DNA of 7,929 nucleotides from an uncultured Bacteroidales bacterium (GTDB lineage Bacteria > Bacteroidota > Bacteroidia > Bacteroidales > Paludibacteraceae): positions 1-7,929 of the forward strand of contig CAIYTJ010000658.1 of the NCBI GenBank assembly GCA_903929065.1. Direction: 5' to 3'. Every line of letters starts with the position of its first letter. Position 1 is the stretch's first letter. A program made the translations under genes and the position numbers. The notes under the pieces are model-generated. The model was not told the origin of the DNA. It worked only from the letters and a program-made list of their open reading frames with translations, and searched no databases. Positions 1-6,691 of the stretch are shown here, one piece after another.

Positions 1-920
1 ACAATTAAGGCTTTGTATTTAAAAATGTCCCGAAGAATGACTGACGAATCAGTTTTTGATACATTGTAAATAATGATATTTTTTACACCCGCTTCAGAAA
101 CACCTTGTGCAACTGTTTCTGCCATTAATTCTGTATTTCCATACATCGAGCCATAAACAATTACAACTCCGTTTTTTGCATGATAACGACTGAAACGATC
201 GTATAAATCAACGACTTCTGAAACATATTCCTTCCAAACCGGACCGTGTGTGCTGCAAATAACATCGATATCAAGCGGAGTTAGTTTTTTTAAAGCTTTT
301 TGAACCGGTGGTCCATATTTTCCAACAATATTGGCATAATAACTAGCCAGTTCGTCCCAATAACGGTTTATATCCAGGTTTTCATCCATTACAGAACCAT
401 CAAGAGTTCCAAAACTGCCAAATGCATCTCCCGAAAACAATACTTTTTCTGTTTGGTCATATGTCATCATGGTTTCCGGCCAGTGAACCATTGGCGTGAA
501 ATGAAATTCCAGTTTGTGTTTTCCCAATGAAAGAATTTGTCCATCAATAACTTCCAACGTATTATCAGTAACACCATAAAAACCATCAACCATGCTTAAT
601 GTTTTGCTGTTTCCAACAATAATCACCTCGGGATAATACTTTCTCAGAATGCGTATTGAACCTGAATGGTCAGGCTCCATGTGGTTTATAATCAGATAGT
701 CAAGCGGCCTGTCTTGCAATTGAGATTGGATTTTATCGATAAACACGTCGCCAAACGAAATGTCAACAGTATCTACCAGAGCCGTTTTTTCATCCGTTAT
801 CAAATAGGAATTATATGAAACACCATTTGGTATCGGGATCATATTCTCAAATTTGTGTTTTTGGCGATCATTCACACCAACGTAAAAAATGTCTTTTGCA
901 ATTTGTTGATTCTTAAACAT
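1..920 (-). CDS. fprA: Flavodiiron protein (FprA-type A flavoprotein), C-terminus cut by window edge
   Basis: This is a cytoplasmic O2 and/or NO reductase with a non-haem diiron site and FMN. The window holds the first 306 residues of a family usually near 400, so the end of the flavodoxin domain lies outside. An N-terminal metallo-beta-lactamase-like domain (about 1-245) carries every expected iron ligand: H80-x-E82-x-D84-H85 in NHMEPDHSGS, H146 in MVHWPET, D165 in SGDAFG and H225 in CSTHGPVW. The flavodoxin-like domain starts near residue 250, with the FMN phosphate loop YGSMYGNTE at about 256-264. The start ATG (918-920) is the first in frame and gives the normal family N-terminus. A TAnnTTTG box lies about 70 nt upstream. 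The usual electron donor is rubredoxin or a rubredoxin-like protein; none is visible here. O2 versus NO preference cannot be read from the sequence. The family call is secure. Confidence 0.95.
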   Translation of the reverse strand, partial: MFKNQQIAKDIFYVGVNDRQKHKFENMIPIPNGVSYNSYLITDEKTALVDTVDISFGDVFIDKIQSQLQDRPLDYLIINHMEPDHSGSIRILRKYYPEVIIVGNSKTLSMVDGFYGVTDNTLEVIDGQILSLGKHKLEFHFTPMVHWPETMMTYDQTEKVLFSGDAFGSFGTLDGSVMDENLDINRYWDELASYYANIVGKYGPPVQKALKKLTPLDIDVICSTHGPVWKEYVSEVVDLYDRFSRYHAKNGVVIVYGSMYGNTELMAETVAQGVSEAGVKNIIIYNVSKTDSSVILRDIFKYKALI

Positions 921-988
921 GTAACTAGAATTTCTAAAATTAGAGAATATACCTTTTTATACCTGAAAACTATTTTTTGTTTCGAGTG

Positions 989-996
989 CAAAGATA
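989..996 (-). promoter_or_regulatory. Bacteroidota-type -7 box for fprA
   Basis: Read on the minus strand this is TATCTTTG, an exact match to the Bacteroidota -7 consensus TAnnTTTG. A TTTG that could serve as the -33 element lies at 1020-1023, but the 23-nt gap is slightly longer than the usual 19-21. Transcription would begin near 980, giving a leader of roughly 60 nt before the fprA start codon. Confidence 0.55.
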
Positions 997-1128
997 AAAC
1001 AATTTTAGCAATTCATAATCAAATATTCATTAATCCTACGTGTTATAACAGAATAGATTATCTCTATAATCATTCAATAATCAAGTTTTCAGATAGAATT
1101 AAGGTGTGTTCAATTAAACTTTTTTCTG

Positions 1129-1136
1129 TATTTTTG
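1129..1136 (+). promoter_or_regulatory. Bacteroidota-type -7 box for topB
   Basis: TATTTTTG matches TAnnTTTG exactly and ends 52 nt before the topB ATG, implying a leader of about 45 nt. No clean TTTG is present at the -33 distance; GTGTTC near 1106-1111 is the closest. The T-rich setting raises the risk of a chance match. Confidence 0.45.
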
Positions 1137-1188
1137 TAACCCTCTTCGAAACCAGTTAACCTATAAACCAAATAACAACAAACACTTA

Positions 1189-3099
1189 ATGATAGTTTGC
1201 ATTGCCGAAAAGCCCAGTGTGGCGCGCGATATAGCCGAAGTTTTGGGCGCAAAAACCCGAAAAGACGGATATATTGAAGGAAACGGATATCAGGTTACCT
1301 GGACTTTCGGCCATCTTTGTGGTTTGCTTGAGCCACACGAATATGCACCCGAATGGAAAGCGTGGGCGTTGAGTCATTTGCCAATGATTCCACAGCGGTT
1401 TGGCATAAAGGTGATGAACGACAGCGGTATTCAAAAACAATTCAAAATTATTGAAATGCTGATGGCAAATGCTGACGAAGTGGTGAACTGTGGTGATGCT
1501 GGTCAGGAAGGAGAATTAATTCAACGCTGGGTGATGCAAAAAGCCATGTGTAAATGTCCTGTGAAACGACTTTGGATTTCGTCATTGACCGAAGAAGCTA
1601 TCAAAGAAGGTTTTACAAAACTGAAAGATCAAAGCAATTACCAAACGCTTTACGAGGCCGGACTTTCACGCGCCATTGGCGATTGGTTGCTCGGTATGAA
1701 TGCCACGCGACTTTACACGCTGAAATATGGTAAAAACCGCCAGGTTTTATCCATTGGACGCGTTCAAACACCAACGCTGGCGTTAATTGTAAATAGACAA
1801 CTGGAAATTGAAAATTTCAAGCCGGAAGCCTACTGGGAACTGAAAACAGTTTACCGTGATACGGTTTTTTCTGCCACAAAAGGTCGATTTTCGAGTGTGG
1901 AAGAAGGCACCAACTTTTTGGAAACGGTTCGAACAGCTGATTTTTTTGTAACCGATATCACTACCAAAAAAGGAACTGAATCCGCTCCACGGCTTTTCGA
2001 TTTGACTTCATTGCAGGTTGAGTGCAATAAAAAATTTGGTTATTCAGCCGATGAAACGTTGAAAATCATTCAAAATTTGTACGAAAAAAAGGTAACCACT
2101 TATCCGCGTGTTGATACAACTTACTTAAGCGACGATATTTACCCTAAAATTCCGGATATTCTGAAAGGAATAAAAGATTACGAACTGCTCACAAAGCCAT
2201 TATTGGCTGGCAAATTGCCAAAAACGAAAAAAGTTTTTGATAATACAAAAGTGACTGATCACCATGCCATTATTCCAACCGGTGTTCACCCAACGGCATT
2301 GACCGATCCCGAGAAAAAGGTTTTTGATTTGGTGGTTCGGCGGTTTATTGCCAATTTTTATCATGAATGTAAAATTTCAACCACAACTGTGTTAGGCGAA
2401 GTGGAAAAAGTGGAATTTAAAGTTACCGGAAAGCAAATTCTGGAACAAGGCTGGCGAGTTGTTTTTACAAAAGGAGAAAGCGAAGAAAAAGAAACTGAAG
2501 GTGAAGAAGAATGGACTTTGCCTATTTTCCAAAAAGGTGAAAATGGTCCGCACGAACCAACTCTGGCCGAAAAATGGACTTCTCCACCGAAATCTTACAC
2601 CGAAGCAACCTTGCTCCGGGCTATGGAAACTGCCGGAAAACTGGTGGATAATGACGAACTTCGGGATGCATTGAAAGAAAATGGCATTGGCCGGCCGTCA
2701 ACACGTGCAGCTATTATTGAAACGCTTTTCAAACGCGATTATATTCGGCGTGAAAGGAAAAACCTGATTGCCACCAATACCGGCGTAGAATTGATACAGA
2801 TTATTCAGGAAGATTTATTGAAATCGGCTGAACTGACCGGACTTTGGGAGAAAAAACTTCGCCAAGTGGAACGTGGTGAATATCAGGCAAAAGATTTTTT
2901 GGATGAATTGAAAGCCATGGTAACAGAAGTTGTGTTTAATGTAAAAAGTGATAATAGGCGTCCTGGTGAAACCGCGACACAATTATCAATTGAAGGAACA
3001 ATTTGTCCGATTTGCGGTAAAGGAACCATTTTGAAAGGCAATTCCGCTTATGGCTGCAGCGAATGGAAAAACGGATGCTCATTCAGGCAGCCATTTTGA
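1189..3099 (+). CDS. topB: DNA topoisomerase III (type IA), Bacteroidota variant
   Basis: This type IA topoisomerase cuts one DNA strand through a 5'-phosphotyrosine and decatenates or relaxes DNA, usually with a RecQ-family helicase. At 636 aa it is full length. The Toprim domain opens with MIVCIAEKPSVA (catalytic E7) and continues with CGDAGQEGELI, giving D103 and E107, with G105 where most type IA enzymes have the second Asp. Other family motifs are GRVQTPTLALIVNRQ (G190 onward), the active-site region TTYPRVDTTYL with nucleophile Y305, DHHAIIPTG, and GIGRPSTRAA (G499 onward). A glutamate-rich patch spans 430-441. The C-terminus is a zinc ribbon with C606, C609, C623 and C630. The ATG chosen places E7 exactly as in the family. 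It is transcribed divergently from the flavodiiron gene; the next gene begins 59 nt downstream behind its own promoter box. The family call is secure. Confidence 0.97.
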   Translation: MIVCIAEKPSVARDIAEVLGAKTRKDGYIEGNGYQVTWTFGHLCGLLEPHEYAPEWKAWALSHLPMIPQRFGIKVMNDSGIQKQFKIIEMLMANADEVVNCGDAGQEGELIQRWVMQKAMCKCPVKRLWISSLTEEAIKEGFTKLKDQSNYQTLYEAGLSRAIGDWLLGMNATRLYTLKYGKNRQVLSIGRVQTPTLALIVNRQLEIENFKPEAYWELKTVYRDTVFSATKGRFSSVEEGTNFLETVRTADFFVTDITTKKGTESAPRLFDLTSLQVECNKKFGYSADETLKIIQNLYEKKVTTYPRVDTTYLSDDIYPKIPDILKGIKDYELLTKPLLAGKLPKTKKVFDNTKVTDHHAIIPTGVHPTALTDPEKKVFDLVVRRFIANFYHECKISTTTVLGEVEKVEFKVTGKQILEQGWRVVFTKGESEEKETEGEEEWTLPIFQKGENGPHEPTLAEKWTSPPKSYTEATLLRAMETAGKLVDNDELRDALKENGIGRPSTRAAIIETLFKRDYIRRERKNLIATNTGVELIQIIQEDLLKSAELTGLWEKKLRQVERGEYQAKDFLDELKAMVTEVVFNVKSDNRRPGETATQLSIEGTICPICGKGTILKGNSAYGCSEWKNGCSFRQPF

Positions 3100-3127
3100 A
3101 AAGTTATAAAATATCGGCGGAATTTTG

Positions 3128-3135
3128 TAACTTTG
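3128..3135 (+). promoter_or_regulatory. Bacteroidota-type -7 box ahead of the M16 protease operon
   Basis: TAACTTTG matches TAnnTTTG exactly and sits in the 59-nt gap between topB and the protease gene, ending 23 nt before its ATG. Transcription would start near 3142, leaving a leader of under 20 nt. The TTTG at 3095-3098 is too far upstream (29 nt) to be a standard -33 element. The box suggests that the five genes that follow can be expressed independently of topB. Confidence 0.55.
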
Positions 3136-3158
3136 CGCCTCTTTTCACAAACTAACGA

Positions 3159-4379
3159 ATGACATACCAAACACATACACTCTCAAACGGACTCAGAATC
3201 ATACATAAATCCGATGAATCGGCTGTAACTTATTGTGGAATTGTAATTAATACAGGTTCGCGCGATGAAGCTGATAATGAACAGGGCATAGCGCATTTTA
3301 TTGAGCACATGTTGTTCAAAGGAACCGAAAAGCGCCGTTCAAGTCACATTATCAACCGGCTGGAAAATGTTGGTGGTGAGTTGAATGCCTATACTTCGAA
3401 AGAAGAAACGGTGGTGTATGCAACCGTGTTGAACGAATATTTTGAACGCGCAATGGAATTGCTTACGGATATCGTGTTTCATTCCGTTTTTCCGCAAAAA
3501 GAAATCAATAAAGAGATTGTGATTATTTTGGATGAAATCCAGTCGTATAATGACAGTCCGTCCGAATTGATTTATGATGATTTTGAAGAATTGCTTTTTG
3601 CAAATCACGCCATTGGCCATAATATTCTGGGAAGACCGGAATTGTTACAAAAATTCCAAACGCTGGATGCGGTTCGTTTTATCAACAAGCAATATCAACC
3701 GGAAGAAATGGTGTTTTTCGTATTGGGAAATGTGGATTTCATGCAATTAATTCGTCGGTCGGAAAAATACCTGCAGACTGAAAAAGGCGAAGCAAAACAT
3801 TCTGAACGGATTTCACCAACTTCTTATTATCCAATTAAAAAACAGATTTCTAAAGATACGCATCAGGTTCATTTTATGTTGGGAAACCGTGCTTACGATT
3901 TATTTCACCCCGACAGAATGGGCATGTATTTGTTGAATAATATCCTTGGTGGTCCCGGAATGAACAGCTTGTTGAATCTTTCGCTTCGTGAAAAACATGG
4001 ACTGGTTTACAACGTTGAATCAAGCTTTCAACCTTTTACGGACACCGGATTGTGGACGGTTTATTTTGGATGTGATGAGGAAAATGCAAGTCGATGCGAG
4101 CAATTGGTAATGTCTGAATTACAAAAACTGCGTGATCAACGGTTTTCGGAAAATGTATTGAAAAAATATAAACTTCAATTAATGGGACAAATGGCCATTT
4201 CGGCAGAACAGAAAGAAAATATGGCGTTGAGCATGGGTAAAAGCTTTCTCCGTTATGGAAAAATTGATGATCTGGAAATTGTAAAAGGGCATATTGATGC
4301 TGTGACAGCGGATAAATTACAAGAAATTGCGAATGAGATTTTTGATATTCAGCAACTTTCGGTTTTGAAATACGTTTAA
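3159..4379 (+). CDS. M16 family (pitrilysin/insulinase-like) zinc metalloprotease
   Basis: This is a peptidase of the M16B type, the size of mitochondrial processing peptidase subunits (406 aa, two homologous halves). The N-terminal half has the inverted zinc motif H46-F-I-E49-H50 in HFIEHMLFKGT, plus the downstream acidic residues E119 and E126. Their seven-residue spacing matches the glutamate pair of insulin-degrading enzyme, making E126 the likely third zinc ligand. The C-terminal half carries R277 and Y284 in LREKHGLVY, the Arg/Tyr substrate-binding pair. One chain therefore has everything needed for activity, probably as a homodimer. No signal peptide or membrane segment is visible, so it is likely cytoplasmic. 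It leads a plus-strand gene run; the methyltransferase begins 29 nt after its stop. The substrate is unknown; peptide turnover is the default guess. Confidence 0.93.
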   Translation: MTYQTHTLSNGLRIIHKSDESAVTYCGIVINTGSRDEADNEQGIAHFIEHMLFKGTEKRRSSHIINRLENVGGELNAYTSKEETVVYATVLNEYFERAMELLTDIVFHSVFPQKEINKEIVIILDEIQSYNDSPSELIYDDFEELLFANHAIGHNILGRPELLQKFQTLDAVRFINKQYQPEEMVFFVLGNVDFMQLIRRSEKYLQTEKGEAKHSERISPTSYYPIKKQISKDTHQVHFMLGNRAYDLFHPDRMGMYLLNNILGGPGMNSLLNLSLREKHGLVYNVESSFQPFTDTGLWTVYFGCDEENASRCEQLVMSELQKLRDQRFSENVLKKYKLQLMGQMAISAEQKENMALSMGKSFLRYGKIDDLEIVKGHIDAVTADKLQEIANEIFDIQQLSVLKYV

Positions 4380-4408
4380 ATGAGTACTTTAATTTAAAAC
4401 CCGAAATT

Positions 4409-5035
4409 ATGAATTTAGACGAATATATTACAAACCATTCGGATAAAGAACCGGAAAATCTTGCCAGACTGAATAGGGAAACGCATTTGCGAATGCTTAA
4501 TCCGCGAATGCTTTCGGGACATTTTCAGGGACGCGTGATGGCACTTTTTTGCCACATGATTCGACCGAAAAGAGTGTTGGAAATTGGAACTTTTACCGGA
4601 TATTCTGCTTTGTGTATGGCAGAGGGAATGCCTGAAGATGGTATTTTGCATACTATTGATTGTGATGATGAACTGGAAGATTATATCCTGAAAAACTTTG
4701 CCGATTCTGTACACGGACATAAAATTAGGTTGCACATTGGCGATGCTTTGAAAGAAATAGAAAAATTGGATGAAATTTTCGATTTGGCATTTATTGATGC
4801 TGATAAGTTGGAATATAAAGCTTATTATGAGGCTGTTTTACCAAAACTCAGAACCGGCGGATTTATATTGGTTGACAATACGTTATGGGACGAAAAAGTG
4901 CTGAAGACGGTTGATCCGAAAGATAAAGATACCATTGCAATTATGGCATTTAACGAATTTGTGGCAGCCGATAACCGCATTGAAAAAGTATTACTTCCGA
5001 TTCGGGATGGTTTGACTTTAATCAGAAAAAAATAA
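4409..5035 (+). CDS. SAM-dependent O-methyltransferase (COMT-like, Methyltransf_3 family)
   Basis: This is a class I, Rossmann-fold, metal-dependent O-methyltransferase of 208 aa, a normal length for bacterial members. SAM-binding motif I is VLEIGTFTGYSAL (residues 57-68), followed by the acidic strand end HTIDCDDE (81-88). Metal ligands expected from catechol O-methyltransferase are present: D130 in FIDADK and D156-N157 in VDNTLW. The C-terminal LPIRDGLTLIRKK is typical of the family. There is no signal peptide. The acceptor is unknown. Some bacterial relatives (TrmR/YrrM) methylate 5-hydroxyuridine in tRNA and others methylate catechol-like small molecules; the sequence alone does not separate these. 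The thioesterase gene starts 2 nt after its stop codon, so the two are almost certainly co-translated. Confidence 0.92.
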   Translation: MNLDEYITNHSDKEPENLARLNRETHLRMLNPRMLSGHFQGRVMALFCHMIRPKRVLEIGTFTGYSALCMAEGMPEDGILHTIDCDDELEDYILKNFADSVHGHKIRLHIGDALKEIEKLDEIFDLAFIDADKLEYKAYYEAVLPKLRTGGFILVDNTLWDEKVLKTVDPKDKDTIAIMAFNEFVAADNRIEKVLLPIRDGLTLIRKK

Positions 5036-5037
5036 AT

Positions 5038-5445
5038 ATGTACATTTACGAAATTGAATTAAAAGTTCGTGATTACGAATGTGATATTCAGGGAGTTGTG
5101 AACAATTCTGTGTACCAGAATTATCTGGAACATACCCGGCATGAATTTTTAGAAGCCAATCAAATCAGCTTTGCAGAATTGCACGACCGGGGCATTGATC
5201 CAATGGTTTCGAGCATTGAAATCGCTTACAAAACACCACTGCGACCGGGCGATATTTTTGTTTCGAAATTATTTGTTACCAAGGAAGGTGTGCGATATAT
5301 TTTTAATCAGGTGATTTACAGAAAATCAGATAACAAGTTGGCAATCAAGGCAAAGGTTCATGCTGTGGTAGTGGTTGATGGAAAACTTGCAGCATCATTA
5401 CCTGAGTTTGACGTATTGGTTGAAAAAAGTGAAATAAAAGTTTGA
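5038..5445 (+). CDS. Hotdog-fold acyl-CoA thioesterase (4HBT / YbgC-like)
   Basis: This is a 135-aa single hotdog domain related to YbgC and 4-hydroxybenzoyl-CoA thioesterases, which hydrolyse acyl-CoA or acyl-ACP thioesters. The N-terminal motif VRDYECDIQGVVNNSVYQNY corresponds to the family pattern RxxDxDxxGxVNNxxYxxY. D16 is the likely catalytic acid, with E14 where many members have Asp. The helix that follows, LEHTRHEFL, and the strand PMVSSIEIAYKTPLRPGD are also typical. Enzymes of this type act as homotetramers or dimers in the cytosol. The chain length preference and whether the substrate is acyl-CoA or acyl-ACP are not visible. It follows the methyltransferase by 2 nt and precedes the DUF59 gene by 66 nt, a gap filled largely by a heptamer repeat. 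The family call is firm, the role unknown. Confidence 0.9.
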   Translation: MYIYEIELKVRDYECDIQGVVNNSVYQNYLEHTRHEFLEANQISFAELHDRGIDPMVSSIEIAYKTPLRPGDIFVSKLFVTKEGVRYIFNQVIYRKSDNKLAIKAKVHAVVVVDGKLAASLPEFDVLVEKSEIKV

Positions 5446-5476
5446 TAAACTATTTTACTAATAGGCTTGTTATCAA

Positions 5477-5511
5477 ATTGGAAATTGAATATTGAAAAAT
5501 TGAAAATTGAA
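5477..5511 (+). repeat. Degenerate heptamer array (ATTGAAA-type)
   Basis: ATTG recurs at 5477, 5484, 5491, 5499 and 5506, that is with periods of 7, 7, 8 and 7. The units are ATTGGAA, ATTGAAT, ATTGAAAA, ATTGAAA and a final partial. The array ends directly against the ATG of the DUF59 gene (5512). It is open in that gene's frame, which is why an in-frame TTG at 5467 can be mistaken for the start. Confidence 0.75.
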
Positions 5512-5826
5512 ATGAACGAATTTTTAGAAACAGAAGAACAAATAGTTCGAATGCTTAAAACGGTATTCGACCCCGAAATTCCGGTAAATATTTACGATTT
5601 GGGATTGATTTATAAGATTGATTTGAACGATGAAGGTTTTTTGTCAATTGATATGACGCTTACCGCGCCAAATTGTCCTGCAGTTGATTTTATAGTTGAG
5701 GACGTGCGAATGAAAGTGGCTAGTGTTGAGGGAATTAAAAATGTCGAAGTAAATATTGTGTATGAACCGGCATGGGACAAAAGCATGATGAGCGAAGAAG
5801 CGCAACTAGAATTAGGATTTCTATAA
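5512..5826 (+). CDS. sufT: DUF59/MIP18-family SUF-associated Fe-S assembly protein (SufT-like)
   Basis: This 104-aa protein belongs to the DUF59 (MIP18/PaaD-like) family, whose stand-alone short members assist Fe-S cluster maturation in the SUF pathway. Family signatures are DPEIPVNIYDLGLIY (20-34), TLTAPNCPAVDFI with the conserved C55, and the C-terminal PAWDKSMMSEEAQLELG. The ATG at 5512 is preferred to an in-frame TTG at 5467: the extra 15 residues of the longer form are encoded mostly by a heptamer repeat and have no family counterpart. The gene lies 66 nt after the thioesterase and 16 nt before lpxH. TAGGCTTG (5462-5469), one mismatch from TAnnTTTG, with TTTG at 5441-5444, could be a weak internal promoter. 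In many Bacteroidota this gene follows sufE on the same strand; here it is on the opposite strand. The symbol is by family, not proven orthology. Confidence 0.9.
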   Translation: MNEFLETEEQIVRMLKTVFDPEIPVNIYDLGLIYKIDLNDEGFLSIDMTLTAPNCPAVDFIVEDVRMKVASVEGIKNVEVNIVYEPAWDKSMMSEEAQLELGFL

Positions 5827-5842
5827 CCAACTCATTTGATAA

Positions 5843-6580
5843 ATGATTTATTTTATTTCCGATGCTCACCTTGGTTCCCGGCTGGTAAAAAATCCACGGG
5901 CACACGAAAAAAAACTGGTTGACTGGCTTGATAAAGTCAAATCCGACGCAACAGCTATTTATTTGCTGGGAGATATGTTCGATTTTTGGTTCGAATATAA
6001 AACGGTAGTACCCAGAGGGTTTGTACGTTTTCTGGGAAAACTGGCCGAACTGACCGATGCCGGAATTGAAATTCATTTTTTTATAGGAAATCACGATATC
6101 TGGACATTCGGTTATCTGGAAACTGAAATTGGTTTAATCATTCATAAAAAGCCATATACAGTTCAACTTGGATATAAGAAATTTTTCTTGGCTCACGGTG
6201 ATGGTTTACATGCCGAAGAACGTGGTTTTGAATTGATTCGAAAAGTTTTTCATAGCCGTACAGCACAGAAATTATTCCGCTATCTTCCGGCTCAACTCGG
6301 TCAGGAATTCGGTTACAACTGGTCAAAACGTAACCGGGAGAAAATTATTCATATCGAAAATAAATATTTGGGAGAAGAGAAGGAAAATCTCGTTGTTTTT
6401 GCCAAAAAATATATTGAAAATCATGATGTTGACTTTCTGATTTTCGGGCATCGGCATATCGCGCTGGATTTGCAACTGAAAAATCAAAAACGTGTCGTTA
6501 TATTAGGAGATTTTGTTGGAATATATTCTTATGGAGTTTTTGACGGAGAGAATTTTAGATTGGAATATCTTGATAATTAG
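5843..6580 (+). CDS. lpxH: UDP-2,3-diacylglucosamine diphosphatase (LpxH)
   Basis: LpxH hydrolyses UDP-2,3-diacylglucosamine to lipid X and UMP, the fourth step of lipid A synthesis, at the inner face of the inner membrane. The 245-aa protein is a calcineurin-like metallophosphoesterase with its Mn ligands in order: D7 and H9 (ISDAHLG), D44 (LLGDMFDFWFEY), N83-H84 (IGNHDIW), H118 (AHGDGLH), and H203/H205 (FGHRHIAL). The FDFWFEY stretch after the GD motif and the helical insert at about 123-170 rich in Arg, Phe and Tyr are characteristic of LpxH rather than generic phosphoesterases. The ATG puts the first metal motif at residue 7, as usual. It is the last gene of the plus-strand run and ends just before a terminator. 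The LpxG/LpxI alternatives are not related in sequence, so LpxH is the best call; a paralogue with another diphosphatase role is less likely. Confidence 0.9.
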   Translation: MIYFISDAHLGSRLVKNPRAHEKKLVDWLDKVKSDATAIYLLGDMFDFWFEYKTVVPRGFVRFLGKLAELTDAGIEIHFFIGNHDIWTFGYLETEIGLIIHKKPYTVQLGYKKFFLAHGDGLHAEERGFELIRKVFHSRTAQKLFRYLPAQLGQEFGYNWSKRNREKIIHIENKYLGEEKENLVVFAKKYIENHDVDFLIFGHRHIALDLQLKNQKRVVILGDFVGIYSYGVFDGENFRLEYLDN

Positions 6581-6601
6581 CAGTTATCAGTTATCAGTCA
6601 A
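6581..6601 (+). repeat. Heptamer array CAGTTAT after lpxH
   Basis: Immediately after the lpxH stop codon (6578-6580) come CAGTTAT, CAGTTAT and CAGTCAA, three heptamer units with only the last diverged. The array runs directly into the A-tract of the terminator hairpin. Confidence 0.8.
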
Positions 6602-6602
6602 A

Positions 6603-6645
6603 AAAAGAGCCTTATGAAACCAATTTGATTTTATAAGGCTCTTTT
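6603..6645. terminator. Bidirectional intrinsic terminator between lpxH and sufE
   Basis: Perfect 13-nt arms, AAAAGAGCCTTAT (6603-6615) and its complement (6633-6645), enclose 17 nt. Four further pairs (one G-U and three A-U, 6616-6619 with 6629-6632) can form, leaving a 9-nt loop. An A-run (6600-6606) lies on the left and a T-rich tail (CTTTTGTTTTTTT) on the right, so the hairpin can end transcripts arriving from either side. That suits the convergent lpxH and sufE genes. Confidence 0.92.
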
Positions 6646-6663
6646 GTTTTTTTAATTGTTGCC

Positions 6664-6691
6664 GTTTACTGTTTACTGCTTACTGTTTTAT
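6664..6691 (-). repeat. Heptamer array at the sufE 3' end, overlapping its last codons
   Basis: On the plus strand the units are GTTTACT, GTTTACT, GCTTACT and GTTTTAT. Read on the minus strand, the sense of sufE, they form CAGTAAG/CAGTAAA-type heptamers. The array includes the sufE stop codon (6666-6668) and the codons of its last residues, and resembles in inverted orientation the CAGTTAT array after lpxH. Confidence 0.75.

Noticed and set aside
855..1139. 94-codon plus-strand reading frame in the fprA upstream region
   Set aside because: It overlaps the fprA start antisense, covers both promoter boxes, and its translation is low-complexity I/F/K/N-rich with no recognisable domain.
1186..1440. 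Minus-strand reading frame inside topB
   Set aside because: It is a shadow of the strongly conserved topB N-terminus; the residues show no family features.
5467..5511. TTG start giving the DUF59 protein 15 extra N-terminal residues
   Set aside because: The extension is encoded mostly by the ATTGAAA-type heptamer repeat, family members start near the ATG at 5512, and no TTG use is needed.
6581..6691. Possible CRISPR-like array or insertion-sequence ends around the terminator
   Set aside because: Units are 7 nt without spacers, there is no target-site duplication and no transposase; tandem heptamers plus an intrinsic terminator explain the region.
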